Positions 49,031 to 57,316 are shown, counted from the stretch's first letter. The stretch is DNA of 64,000 nt from VRUE01 sp040879985 (GCA_040879985.1 JBBDJH010000016.1:124001-188000), one strand, 5' to 3'. A program made the numbers and translations. Notes: generated by a model from the sequence alone, not told the origin.

Positions 49031-50349
49031 GCCCCCAGCAGGCTCTGGCCGCAGACGCGGACCGTGTTGCCGTTGACGCCGGCCGAGGCCGGGCTGGCGA
49101 ACCAGGCGATCGTCTCGGCGACGTCGACCGGCAGGCCGCCCTGCGACATGCTGTTCATGCGGCGGCCCGCTTCGCGGATCGCGATCGGCATCGCGTCGGT
49201 CATCTGCGTCTCGATGAAGCCCGGGGCGACGGCGTTGATCGTCGCGCCGCGCTCGGCCAGCTCGGGGGCCAGCGCCTCGACCATGCCGATCACGCCGGCC
49301 TTCGAGGTCGCGTAGTTGGTCTGGCCGGAGTTGCCGGCGATGCCGCTCATCGAGGAGACGCAGACGATGCGGCCGTTGCCGCGCAGCAGATCGCGGTGCA
49401 GCAGCTCGTCGTTGATCCGCTCCTCGCTGGAGAGGTTGATCTCGAGCAGCGAGCTCCAGCGCTCCTCGGGCATCTTGGCGATCGTGCGGTCGCGGGTGAC
49501 GCCGGCATTGTGGACGACGACGTCGACGCCGCCGGAGAGCCGCTCGGCGATCGTCGCCGGGGCGTCGTCATCGGTGATGTCGAGCTCGATCGTCTCCGCT
49601 TCGAGCCGCGCCGCGACCTCGCCCAGGTCCGCCGCGAGGGCGGGCACGTCGAGCAGGACGAGTTCGGCGCCGTCGCGGTGCAGGGTCGTCGCGATCGCCT
49701 CGCCGATCCCGCGCGAGGCGCCGGTGACGAGCGCCCGCACGCCGTCGAGCGGCTGCTTCCAATCGAGCGCCGGCGCCGCGGCGACGGCGGGCCCGATCCG
49801 CACGACCTGGCCGGAGACGTAGGCCGAGCGGGGCGAGAGCAGGAAGCGCAGGGTCGAGTCGATCTGGTCCTCGGCGCCGGTGGCGACGTAGACGAGCTGC
49901 ACGGCGATGCCGCGGCCGGCCTCCTTGGCGAGCGAGCGGGTGAAGCCCTCCAGCGCCCGCTGCGCGGTCGCCGCGCGAGCCGGCAGGCCGGCGGGCGGCG
50001 TGCCGAGCACGACGACGCGGCCGGAGCGCTCGATCCGCTTTACGTTGGGGTGGAAGAAGCGCTGCAACTCGACCAGCTCGGTCGAGTCGGCGATCCCGGT
50101 CGCGTCGAAGACCAGCGCCCCGACCGGGCTGTCGGACTTCTGCGGGCGCGGCGCGCCGATCTCACCCAGCAGCCGCTCGAGCTGCTTGCCGAGCCGGCCG
50201 CCGGGCGCGGCGCCGCTGAGCACCGGGCCGGGGGCGTCCGCAGCGCCGTCCCCGCGGCGCTTCAGCCGCTCCGGGCGGGGCAGGCCGACGCGCGGCGCGA
50301 TCAGCCTGCCGGGCGGCGAGTTGACGAGCTGCGTGTACAGGTCACTCAT
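49027..50349 (-). CDS. fabG4: High-molecular-weight 3-oxoacyl-ACP/CoA reductase (FabG4-like)
   Basis: This 440-residue reductase carries a flavodoxin-like N-terminal domain (residues ~1-200) and a C-terminal SDR domain. SDR motifs are TGASRGIG near residue 216, NAG in VVVHNAGVTRD, the Ser in CVSSMSGIAGN and YATSK with catalytic Tyr and Lys. The family uses NADH on long acyl chains. The ATG at 50349 has GGAAGGG five bases upstream; that ribosome site forms the 3' arm of the palindromic element at 50355-50404. Confidence 0.93.
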   Translation of the reverse strand: MSDLYTQLVNSPPGRLIAPRVGLPRPERLKRRGDGAADAPGPVLSGAAPGGRLGKQLERLLGEIGAPRPQKSDSPVGALVFDATGIADSTELVELQRFFHPNVKRIERSGRVVVLGTPPAGLPARAATAQRALEGFTRSLAKEAGRGIAVQLVYVATGAEDQIDSTLRFLLSPRSAYVSGQVVRIGPAVAAAPALDWKQPLDGVRALVTGASRGIGEAIATTLHRDGAELVLLDVPALAADLGEVAARLEAETIELDITDDDAPATIAERLSGGVDVVVHNAGVTRDRTIAKMPEERWSSLLEINLSSEERINDELLHRDLLRGNGRIVCVSSMSGIAGNSGQTNYATSKAGVIGMVEALAPELAERGATINAVAPGFIETQMTDAMPIAIREAGRRMNSMSQGGLPVDVAETIAWFASPASAGVNGNTVRVCGQSLLGA

Positions 50350-50354
50350 ACAGA

Positions 50355-50404
50355 CCCTTCCGCTGTGCCTTTTCGGCAAATGACGGGGGAAAGGAACAGC
50401 GGAG
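50355..50404 (-). repeat. Palindromic element, copy C, between thiolase and fabG4
   Basis: A diverged member of the 5029-5084 family. On the minus strand, CTCCGCTGTTCCTTTC pairs with GAAAAGGCACAGCGGAAG. The 5' arm begins 2 nt after the thiolase stop and the 3' arm holds GGAAGGG, five bases before the fabG4 ATG. An overlapping CAAATGACG/CGTCATTTG inverted repeat spans 50377-50413. The arrangement relative to stop and start codons is the same as at tpiA-gpmI. Confidence 0.75.
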
Positions 50405-50406
50405 CG

Positions 50407-51702
50407 TCATTTGGCTGCACCTCCGGGGCTCTCGAGGATCGCGACGACGCCCTGGCCGGCGGCGGCGCAGATGCTGATCGCGGCGCGGCCGGAGCCGCGC
50501 TCGTGCAGCTCTTTGGCCAGCGAGGCGACGATCCGCCCGCCGGTCGCGGCGAAGGGGTGGCCGGCGGCGAGCGAGCCGCCGTTGACATTGAGCCGCTCGC
50601 GGTCGATCGCGCCGAGCGGCTGCTCGCGGCCGAGCCGGTCGCGGCAGAAGCGCTCGTCCTCCCAGGCGCGCAGGGTGCAGAGCACCTGGGCGGCGAAGGC
50701 CTCGTGGATCTCGTAGAGGTCGAAGTCCTGCAGGGCGAGCCCGTTGCGGTCGAGCATGCGCGGCATCGCGTAGGCGGGCGCCATCAGCAGCCCCTCGCGC
50801 TTGTGCACGTGGTCGATCGCCGCGGTCTGGCCGTCGACGAAGTAGGCGAGGATTGGCAGGCCGCGCTGCTTGGCCCACTCCTCGTCGGCCAGCAGCACCG
50901 CCGAGGCCCCGTCTGAGAGCGGGGTCGAGTTGGCGGCGGTCATCGTGCCGTCCTCGCCGCCGAAGACCGGGCCGAGCTTGGCCAGCTTCTCGGTCGAGGA
51001 GTCGGGGCGCAGGTTCTGGTCGCGCTCGAGGCCGAGGTAGGGGTTGACCAGGTCGTCCATGAAGCCGCGCTCGTAGGCGGCGGCGAGGTTGTGGTGGCTG
51101 GCGACGGCGAGCTCGTCCTGCTCGTCGCGGCCGACGCCCCACTCGGCGGCCATGATCGCGCAGTGCTCGCCCATCGAGAGGCCGGTGCGGGGCTCCTCGT
51201 TGCGCGGGATCGAGGGCACGACGTGGCCCGGCCGCAGCCGGGTCAGCTGCTTCAGCCGCCCGCCGGTCGACTTCTCGCGGTTGGCGTCGAGCAGCACCCC
51301 GCGCAGGTCCTCGTTGAGCCCGATCGGCGCGTCGGAGGTGGTGTCGGCGCCGCAGGCGATGCCGCAATCGATCTGGCCGAGGGCGATCTTGTTGGCGACC
51401 AGGATCGTCGCCTCGAGGCCGGTGCCGCAGGCCTGCTGGACGTCGTAGGCGGGCGTCTCGGGGGCGAGCCGGGTGCCGAGCACGCTCTCGCGGGTCAGGT
51501 CGCGGTCGCGCGAGTGCTTGAGCACGGCGCCGCCGGCGACCTCGCCGAGCGTCTCGCCACCGAGCGCGAAGCGCTCGACCAAACCGTCGAGCGCGGTGGT
51601 CAGCATGTCCTGGTTCGAGGCGCGCGAGTAGACCGAGTCAGAACGCGCGAATGGGATCCGGTTGCCGCCGACGATGGCGACACGACGGGGACTGTCAGTC
51701 AA
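50407..51702 (-). CDS. Acetyl-CoA C-acyltransferase (thiolase, FadI/FadA2-like)
   Basis: This 431-residue thiolase cleaves or forms beta-ketoacyl-CoA. The nucleophilic Cys lies in DVQQACGTGLEA near residue 92, the conserved NEAF-type motif reads IHEAFAAQ, and the His and second Cys are in GGSLAAGHPFAATGGR and SICAAAGQG. The TTG start has GAAAGG eight bases upstream. It heads the cluster thiolase-fabG4-htdX-fadE-fadE and sits behind a nested palindrome at 51771-51803. The set mirrors M. tuberculosis Rv0241c-Rv0244c. Confidence 0.92.
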   Translation of the reverse strand: MTDSPRRVAIVGGNRIPFARSDSVYSRASNQDMLTTALDGLVERFALGGETLGEVAGGAVLKHSRDRDLTRESVLGTRLAPETPAYDVQQACGTGLEATILVANKIALGQIDCGIACGADTTSDAPIGLNEDLRGVLLDANREKSTGGRLKQLTRLRPGHVVPSIPRNEEPRTGLSMGEHCAIMAAEWGVGRDEQDELAVASHHNLAAAYERGFMDDLVNPYLGLERDQNLRPDSSTEKLAKLGPVFGGEDGTMTAANSTPLSDGASAVLLADEEWAKQRGLPILAYFVDGQTAAIDHVHKREGLLMAPAYAMPRMLDRNGLALQDFDLYEIHEAFAAQVLCTLRAWEDERFCRDRLGREQPLGAIDRERLNVNGGSLAAGHPFAATGGRIVASLAKELHERGSGRAAISICAAAGQGVVAILESPGGAAK

Positions 51703-51770
51703 CGTCGATGCCTTTCGATTGGAGTGCGATACGGGGGGACGTGCAGGGGCCGCAAGAGCCTCCCGCCGCC

Positions 51771-51803
51771 GTTACCCGCTACATGGATCGATGTAACCGT
51801 AAC
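51771..51803. promoter_or_regulatory. Nested palindrome upstream of the thiolase cluster
   Basis: Two concentric inverted repeats, GTTAC...GTAAC and TACAT...ATGTA, surround GGATCG. A related ATCGATGT recurs at 51814-51821. It lies 69 bp before the thiolase start and downstream of the ferredoxin gene, and fits a TetR/FadR-type acyl-CoA-responsive operator. The regulator is not in the window. Confidence 0.5.
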
Positions 51804-51880
51804 CGAGACACCGATCGATGTCCAGGTCTATGTGACCGTTCGCACACGGACGATGCCCCGCGGCGGGTGAGACGGGCGGA

Positions 51881-52126
51881 CTAGGAGAGCTCGGTGCCGT
51901 CGTAGAGCTTCTTGACGTGCACGGCGCCGGCCGGGGCCGCTTCGATGCAGAGGCGGCAGAGGACGCACTCGTCGAGGTTCGCGTCGACAATCTCGACGCC
52001 GGAGTCGCCGGCGGCGAAGATGTCGACGGGGCAGACTTCTTCGAGCTTCTTGGCGAGCTCGGCGTCGGCGGCGACTGCGGCGTCGACCTCGACGTCGATG
52101 AAGACCTTGTGCAGCGCCTCGGCCAT
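51881..52126 (-). CDS. Small ferredoxin-like iron-sulfur protein
   Basis: The 81-residue protein has VCPVDIF near residue 34 and CVLCRLCIEAAP near 55-66. That gives Cys in the order CP...CxxCxxC, one 4Fe-4S cluster with the fourth ligand in the first motif instead of a second full set. It is similar in size to FixX-type ferredoxins that work with ETF-quinone oxidoreductase. It overlaps the sucD-like gene (ATGA), so it is made with the CoA ligase. It might take electrons from the ACAD/ETF branch (inference). Confidence 0.78.
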   Translation of the reverse strand: MAEALHKVFIDVEVDAAVAADAELAKKLEEVCPVDIFAAGDSGVEIVDANLDECVLCRLCIEAAPAGAVHVKKLYDGTELS

Positions 52127-53043
52127 CAGGCCGCCGCCCCGAGCTTCCCCTTGACCGCGTCGGGGATCTCGTCGATCCGCTCGACGACGCGGATCCCGGC
52201 CGCTTCGAGGCGGGCGATCTTCTCGGTCGCGGTGTCCTCCTTGCCCTCGACGATCGTGCCGGCGTGGCCGAAGCTCATCCCCTTCATCTCCTCGTCGTCC
52301 ATGAACTTGCCGGCCATGAAGGCGACGATCGGCAGGCGGCTGTCGTGCTCGGCAACCCATTCGGAGAGCTGCGCCTCCATGCGGCCGCCGGGCTCGGTGT
52401 AGATCACGATCGCCTCGGTCTGCTCGTCGGCCTCGAAGTAGGGCATCAGCTCGGCGTAGGTCGAGCCGATGATCGCGTCGCCGCCGATCGAGACCGCGGT
52501 CGAGACGCCGAGGCCGGCCTGGGTCAGCGAGGAGGAGATCTCGGTCGTCATCCCGCCGGAGCGGCTCATCACGCCGACCGGGCCGGGCGCGTAGGCCTTC
52601 GCCGCGTCTTTCGCCGGGCCGCCGATGCCGCCCATCTTGCAGACCCCGGGAACGATCAGGCCGAGGCAGTTGGGGCCGATGATTCGCGCCCCGCGCATCT
52701 CCGCCAGCTCGACCATCTGGGCGACGTCGCGGCGCGGGATGCGCTCGGTGACGATCACGATCAGCTCGATCCCGTTCTCGATCGCCTCCAGCACTGCGTC
52801 CTTGGTGAAGGCGGGGGGGACGGTGACGACCGAGCCGTCAATCGGGCCGCCGTGGTGGGCGACCGCCTGCTCGACCGTGTCGAAGACCGGCACGCCGTGC
52901 ACCTCGCGGCCCTTGCGGCCGGGGGTGACGCCGCCAACGACCTTGGAGCCATAGTCGAGGCACTCGCGCGTCAGGTTGACCGCCTCGCGGCCGGTGATTC
53001 CCTGGACGATGAAGGTCGTCTCCTTGTTCAAGAGGATGCTCAT
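52126..53043 (-). CDS. sucD: Succinyl-CoA (or malyl-CoA) ligase alpha subunit
   Basis: This 305-residue CoA-binding subunit has VQGITGREAVNLTRECLDYGS at the N-terminus, IGPNCLGLIVPGVCKMGG near residue 120, and the phospho-His in GMSFGHAGTIVEG near 250. MSRSGGMTTEISSSLTQAGLG (residues ~155) is the Walker-like power helix region. The sequence is equally close in outline to malate-CoA ligase MtkB. A small hairpin (53064-53082) separates it from the beta subunit gene. Confidence 0.88.
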   Translation of the reverse strand: MSILLNKETTFIVQGITGREAVNLTRECLDYGSKVVGGVTPGRKGREVHGVPVFDTVEQAVAHHGGPIDGSVVTVPPAFTKDAVLEAIENGIELIVIVTERIPRRDVAQMVELAEMRGARIIGPNCLGLIVPGVCKMGGIGGPAKDAAKAYAPGPVGVMSRSGGMTTEISSSLTQAGLGVSTAVSIGGDAIIGSTYAELMPYFEADEQTEAIVIYTEPGGRMEAQLSEWVAEHDSRLPIVAFMAGKFMDDEEMKGMSFGHAGTIVEGKEDTATEKIARLEAAGIRVVERIDEIPDAVKGKLGAAA

Positions 53044-53063
53044 CGACGGTCCTCTGGCGACTT

Positions 53064-53082
53064 AGTCGCACATATTGCGACT
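53064..53082. promoter_or_regulatory. Hairpin AGTCGCA-N5-TGCGACT between the ligase subunit genes
   Basis: A perfect 7-bp inverted repeat between the beta and alpha subunit genes; a further GGCGACT copy lies at 53056-53062. On the minus strand it lies 20 nt upstream of the sucD start and could tune expression of the second gene. Confidence 0.45.
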
Positions 53083-53098
53083 TTCCCGCCAAGGCCGG

Positions 53099-54316
53099 TC
53101 ATGCCGGCGCTCCCTGGATCTTCGAAACCGCGCGGCCGGCCGCCTCCCACATCGAGACCGAGCGGTCGCAGTACTCGACCCCGTAGGAGTCGAGGATCTT
53201 GAAGCCCTCGTCCTCCCAGGCGCCGGGGATGCGGAAGATCGCGATCGTCTCGCCGGGGTCCCGGCCGAGCTCCAGGCAGGCCTTGATCGTGCCGCGGGCG
53301 ACGATGTCGACGCGGGTGTTGGAGACGATCGACATCATCACGGCGATCTTCTCGACGCCGTCCTTTTCGAGCACCTGCCTGGCCAGGCCGCAGGCCTTGG
53401 CGACCGAGGGGTTGCCGCCGATCTCGGAGTAGTTGGCCGGCTTGCCGCCCTGGCTGCGGACCGCGTCGGTCAGCGTCAGCGAGCCGCCGCCGGCGCCGAT
53501 CACCAGCCCCAGGTTGCCCTCGAAGCCGTGGTCCTTGCCCTGGATCACGCCGCGGTGGTCGGCGGCATCGATTGCGGCGACGTTGCGCTCGAAGGCGGAT
53601 GGCTCGTAGGTCTCGCGGGTGTCCTCCTCGGCGATCTCGAGCTGCTCCCGCAGCAGTTTTTTTTGTCGCCCGACCGCCTCGTTCTCCATCTCCATGTGGG
53701 CATCGAGGGCGACGAAGCTGCCGTCGCTCAGCTCGGCCAGCGGGTTGATCTCGGCCAGGGTCATGTCGTAGTCGCGGAAGAGGCGGGCGAGGCGGGCGAG
53801 GATCGGCGTCGCACGCTGCAGCTGCTTGCCGGTGACGCCGGTCGCGGCGACCGCCTGCTTGGCCTCGAAGTCGGCGATCGGCAGGAGGTTGGAGAGGTGG
53901 CCGCGGCCGACGTGGTCGGGGTGCTGCTCGGCGACCTCCTCGATATCGATCCCGCCCATGTCGCTGAACAGCATCAGCGGCTGCTTCGCGGTGCCGTCCC
54001 AGACGACGCTCGCGTAGTACTCCTGCTTGACCTCGGCCTTCGGGTCGACCAGCACGCCGCGCGGCATGTGGCCGTTGATCTCCAGCTCGAGGATCGCCGC
54101 GGCGTGCTCGGCGGCCTCATCGGGCGTGTCGGCGAACTTGACCCCGCCGGCCTTCATCCGGCCGCCGCTCAGCACCTGCGACTTGATCACGGTCGGCCCG
54201 CCGATCTCCTCGGCGGCCCTGCGTGCCTCGTCGGCGGTCTGGCAGAAGCCGTACTTGGTGACGGGAATCCCCGCCAGCTCGACGATCTTGCGTGCCTCGT
54301 ACTCGTAGAAGCGCAT
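53099..54316 (-). CDS. sucC: Succinyl-CoA ligase beta subunit-like ATP-grasp protein
   Basis: This 405-residue ATP-grasp subunit starts MRFYEYEARKIVELAGIPVTKYG, the family N-terminus. ATP-binding residues lie around PTVIKSQVLSGGRMKAGGVKF near residue 45, and metal/substrate regions in LAEINPLAELSDGSFVALDAHMEME near 200. GAGGGSLTLTDAVRSQGGKPANYSEIGGNPS supplies the CoA-side loop. It pairs with the downstream alpha subunit. Divergence from textbook SucC (no GRGK at the usual position) leaves room for another organic acid, such as malate. It heads the minus-strand run down to the ferredoxin. Confidence 0.85.
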   Translation of the reverse strand: MRFYEYEARKIVELAGIPVTKYGFCQTADEARRAAEEIGGPTVIKSQVLSGGRMKAGGVKFADTPDEAAEHAAAILELEINGHMPRGVLVDPKAEVKQEYYASVVWDGTAKQPLMLFSDMGGIDIEEVAEQHPDHVGRGHLSNLLPIADFEAKQAVAATGVTGKQLQRATPILARLARLFRDYDMTLAEINPLAELSDGSFVALDAHMEMENEAVGRQKKLLREQLEIAEEDTRETYEPSAFERNVAAIDAADHRGVIQGKDHGFEGNLGLVIGAGGGSLTLTDAVRSQGGKPANYSEIGGNPSVAKACGLARQVLEKDGVEKIAVMMSIVSNTRVDIVARGTIKACLELGRDPGETIAIFRIPGAWEDEGFKILDSYGVEYCDRSVSMWEAAGRAVSKIQGAPA

Positions 54317-54331
54317 ACGCGGCGCGGAACC

Positions 54332-55108
54332 CTATCCGACGGGCTGGGCGACAGTCGCCGTGCCGGTCCAGGCGCGCCGCAGCGCGGCGGCGAAACGGCC
54401 GCTGAGCTCGCCACCGCCGCGCAGCGTTGCGCCGTCGAGGCGGTCGGCCCGCTCGACGCCACGGACCGAGCCGGTCAGGAAGACCTCGTCGGCGGCGAGC
54501 AGATCGTCGCGGGTGAGGCTCGCCTCGCGGGTCTCGATCCCGATCTCGGCGGCGCTCTCCAGTACCCGCATGCGTGTGATGCCGGGCAGGATGCGGCCGT
54601 CGAGCGGCGGTGTGAGGAGGGCGCCGTCGCGGACGGCGAAGAGGTTGGCGCGGGCGGCCTCGAGCGCGGCGCCGTCCGTGTCAATTATCAGCGGCAGCGC
54701 ATGGTTCGGCAGGGAGGCCTGCGCCTCGTCCAGCAGGCGACGGTCCACCCACTTATGCGCCCCGAGGCCGCCGGCGACCGTCAGGCCGCGAAGCGAAACC
54801 GCTTCGGTGGACGATTGACGCACTCCCTCTGGTGCAAAGTGTCCAGTCGCTGTCCGGCGTTCGGTCGTCGTCGCCAGCTTTCCGTTCGCATCGGGCGCAA
54901 CTGCCAACCGCAACGCCTCGGCAGGCGTGCCGGCGGTTGACCCGGCGCGCAGGGGGTTGGCAACCGACGCGTTTAGGGGTGGCGGTGTGAGGTCGGGATA
55001 GAGGGCGGCGAGGCTGGCTTCGAGCCTGTAGAGGTGGGCGTCGAGCTCGACCGGGCGGCCGTCGAGGACGAGCAGGGTCTCGAAGACGCCGTGGCGGGGA
55101 TCGGGCAT
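54332..55108 (-). CDS. pabC: 4-amino-4-deoxychorismate lyase (PLP fold IV)
   Basis: This fold-type IV PLP enzyme of 258 residues releases p-aminobenzoate and pyruvate from aminodeoxychorismate for folate synthesis. The N-terminal HGVFETLLVLDGRPVELDAHLYRLEASL is typical. The PLP Lys lies in AHKWVDRRLLDEAQ near residue 133, and LPGITRMRVLE and DEVFLTGSVRGVERAD bind the cofactor phosphate. It is divergent from the fused pabAB gene with only 9 bp between starts, so both steps of PABA synthesis share one promoter region. Confidence 0.87.
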   Translation of the reverse strand: MPDPRHGVFETLLVLDGRPVELDAHLYRLEASLAALYPDLTPPPLNASVANPLRAGSTAGTPAEALRLAVAPDANGKLATTTERRTATGHFAPEGVRQSSTEAVSLRGLTVAGGLGAHKWVDRRLLDEAQASLPNHALPLIIDTDGAALEAARANLFAVRDGALLTPPLDGRILPGITRMRVLESAAEIGIETREASLTRDDLLAADEVFLTGSVRGVERADRLDGATLRGGGELSGRFAAALRRAWTGTATVAQPVG

Positions 55109-55117
55109 GGGGGCATT

Positions 55118-57316
55118 GTGGCAACCTCGGGCCGGTTGAAGACGCTGCTGATCGACAACTACGACTCCTTCACCTACAACCTCTTCCAGCTGCTGGCGGA
55201 GGTCAACGGCGAGGAGCCGGTCGTGGTCCGCAACGATGCGACGAGCTGGGCGGAGATGGCTCGGCTCGACTTCGACAACGTCGTGATCTCCCCGGGGCCG
55301 GGCGAGCCGGGGCGGGTCGAGGACTTCGGCGTCTGCGCCGACGCGATCCGCCACGCGGAAGTTCCGCTGCTCGGCGTCTGCATCGGACACCAGGGCATCT
55401 GTGCACTGCACGGGGCCGCAGTCGTTCCTGCCCCTGAGCCTTTCCACGGCCGGCTCAGCGCGATCCTCCACGACGACTCGCCGCTCTTCGACGGGATTCC
55501 ACGGGAGTTCCAGGCCGTCCGCTACCACTCGCTCTGCGTCGAGCAGCCGCTGTCGGATGAGCTACGGGGACTGGCTTGGACAAGCGACGGCGTGCTGATG
55601 GCGGTCGAACACCGCGAGCGGCCATTGTGGGGCGTCCAGTTTCATCCGGAGTCGGTTTGCGCCGAGCATGGGCGGCGGCTGCTGGAGAACTTTCGCGACT
55701 TGAGCCGACAATCTTCGCGCCGTACTTCGAGAGGTTCGCCGGAGGGGCGGTTGGGGCACTCCCGGCCGGACTCGCGGGCTTCGCCCGCTCTGAGTATCCG
55801 CCCGTCCGGGAGTGCCCCAACCGCCCCTTCACGGAAGCTCTTCGCGAAGCGCCTTGAGGTGGCGGTCGACCCCGAGCTGGTGTTCGTGAGCTTGTATGGG
55901 GAGAGCGAGAACGCCTTCTGGCTCGACAGCAGCCGTACCGATGGAGATGCTCGGTTCTCGTTCATGGGGGACGACGGGGGGTCGCTGGGCGGGGCGATTT
56001 TCTATGAGGTCAAAGCTGGCGAGCTTCGGATTGAGCGGGATGGAGGGGTCGAGCTGCGGCGGGAATCGGTCTTCGACTATCTGGCGGAGGAGCTTGCGCG
56101 GCCGCGGCCGGAGGGGCCCGAGCTGCCGTTTGAGTTCGACTGCGGGTTTGCGGGATGGTTTGGCTATGAGCTGAAGGCCGAGTGCGGGGGGGATGCGGCG
56201 CATCGGTCAGCGTTGCCCGACGCGGCATTCGTCTTCGCCGCTCGCATGCTCGCCTTCGACCACGCGGCGGGCCACGTGTACCTGCTCGCCCTGGCCGAGG
56301 CCGACGGGGAGCATGGGGCGGGCGATCGGCTTGCCGACGAGGGGCGCGAGGCGGGGAATTGGCTTGCGGCAACCGCGCGACGGCTGGAATCGTTGCCGGT
56401 GGCGGGCCCCCCGTCCGATGCACGGGAAACGCGCCGGGCGGTGGGCGAGCCGCGGCTGGTGCGCTCCCGGGAGCGCTATCTGGAGGAGATCGCGGAGTGT
56501 CAGCGGTTGCTGGCGGCGGGGGAGACATACGAGGTCTGCCTGACCAACCAGGTCGTCGCCGACCCGGGCGGGGTCGCCCCGCTCGACCTCTACCGGGCGC
56601 TGCGCCGGGTCAACCCGGCGCCCTTCTCCTCGTTCGTCCGCATCGGTGGGACGGCGGTGCTCAGCTCCTCGCCGGAGCGCTTCCTGCGCATCGGCCGAGA
56701 CCGCTGGGTCGAGGCGAAGCCGATCAAGGGGACGAGCCGGCGCGGCGCCACCCCGGCCGAGGACGTGCGCCTCGCCGAGCGCCTGCGCAGCGACGAGAAG
56801 AACCGCGCCGAGAACCTGATGATCGCCGACCTGCTGCGCAACGACCTCGGCTCGGTCTGCGAGGTCGGCACCGTCCACGTCCCCGACCTGATCCAGGTCG
56901 AGAGCTACGAGACCGTGCACCAGCTGGTCACCACGGTGCGCGGCCTGCTGCGCGAGGAACTCGGCCCGCTGGACTGCGTCCGCGCCTGCTTCCCGCCCGG
57001 CTCGATGACCGGCGCGCCGAAGCTGCGCACGATGCGGATCCTCGATGAGCTCGAGGGCGCCGCCCGCGGCGTCTACTCAGGCGCGGTCGGCTACCTCGGC
57101 CTCGGCGGCGGCTGCGACCTCAGCGTCGCGATCCGCACGATCGTGCTCGACGGCGAGACGGCGACGATCGGCGCCGGCGGCGCGATCGTCACCCAGTCCG
57201 ACCCCGAGGACGAGTTCGACGAGATGCTGCTCAAGGCGGCGGCGCCGCTGCAGGCATTCGACCCAGGTTCGGGCACAGCGCAGGGTCCCTCGAGGTCTCG
57301 GGCGGGGGTCAAATGA
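55118..57316 (+). CDS. pabAB: Fused aminodeoxychorismate synthase (PabA-PabB)
   Basis: This 732-residue bifunctional enzyme makes 4-amino-4-deoxychorismate. Residues ~8-195 form the glutaminase (IDNYDSFTYN, Cys88 in GVCIGHQG, VQFHPES). Residues ~246-720 form the chorismate-binding synthase with KPIKGTSRRGATP, NLMIADLLRNDL and FPPGSMTGAPKL. The linker (about 200-245: Ser/Arg/Pro-rich) is encoded by a large palindrome at 55742-55827. GTG at 55118 has GGGGG four bases upstream; TTG at 55136 is an alternative. The last codons overlap the MNT operator. Confidence 0.92.
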   Translation: MATSGRLKTLLIDNYDSFTYNLFQLLAEVNGEEPVVVRNDATSWAEMARLDFDNVVISPGPGEPGRVEDFGVCADAIRHAEVPLLGVCIGHQGICALHGAAVVPAPEPFHGRLSAILHDDSPLFDGIPREFQAVRYHSLCVEQPLSDELRGLAWTSDGVLMAVEHRERPLWGVQFHPESVCAEHGRRLLENFRDLSRQSSRRTSRGSPEGRLGHSRPDSRASPALSIRPSGSAPTAPSRKLFAKRLEVAVDPELVFVSLYGESENAFWLDSSRTDGDARFSFMGDDGGSLGGAIFYEVKAGELRIERDGGVELRRESVFDYLAEELARPRPEGPELPFEFDCGFAGWFGYELKAECGGDAAHRSALPDAAFVFAARMLAFDHAAGHVYLLALAEADGEHGAGDRLADEGREAGNWLAATARRLESLPVAGPPSDARETRRAVGEPRLVRSRERYLEEIAECQRLLAAGETYEVCLTNQVVADPGGVAPLDLYRALRRVNPAPFSSFVRIGGTAVLSSSPERFLRIGRDRWVEAKPIKGTSRRGATPAEDVRLAERLRSDEKNRAENLMIADLLRNDLGSVCEVGTVHVPDLIQVESYETVHQLVTTVRGLLREELGPLDCVRACFPPGSMTGAPKLRTMRILDELEGAARGVYSGAVGYLGLGGGCDLSVAIRTIVLDGETATIGAGGAIVTQSDPEDEFDEMLLKAAAPLQAFDPGSGTAQGPSRSRAGVK
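55742..55827. repeat. Palindromic element inside pabAB, in frame
   Basis: Exact 23-bp inverted repeats at 55742-55764 and 55805-55827 (core GGTTGGGGCACTCCC) enclose an inner hairpin GCGGGC-ttc-GCCCGC (55773-55787). Weaker pairing extends outward to about 55715 and 55855. It encodes the linker between the PabA and PabB domains without breaking the frame. Confidence 0.8.

Noticed and set aside
51091..51870. Plus-strand frame reaching into the thiolase promoter
   Set aside because: Antisense shadow of the thiolase; its only non-overlapping part is the palindromic region.
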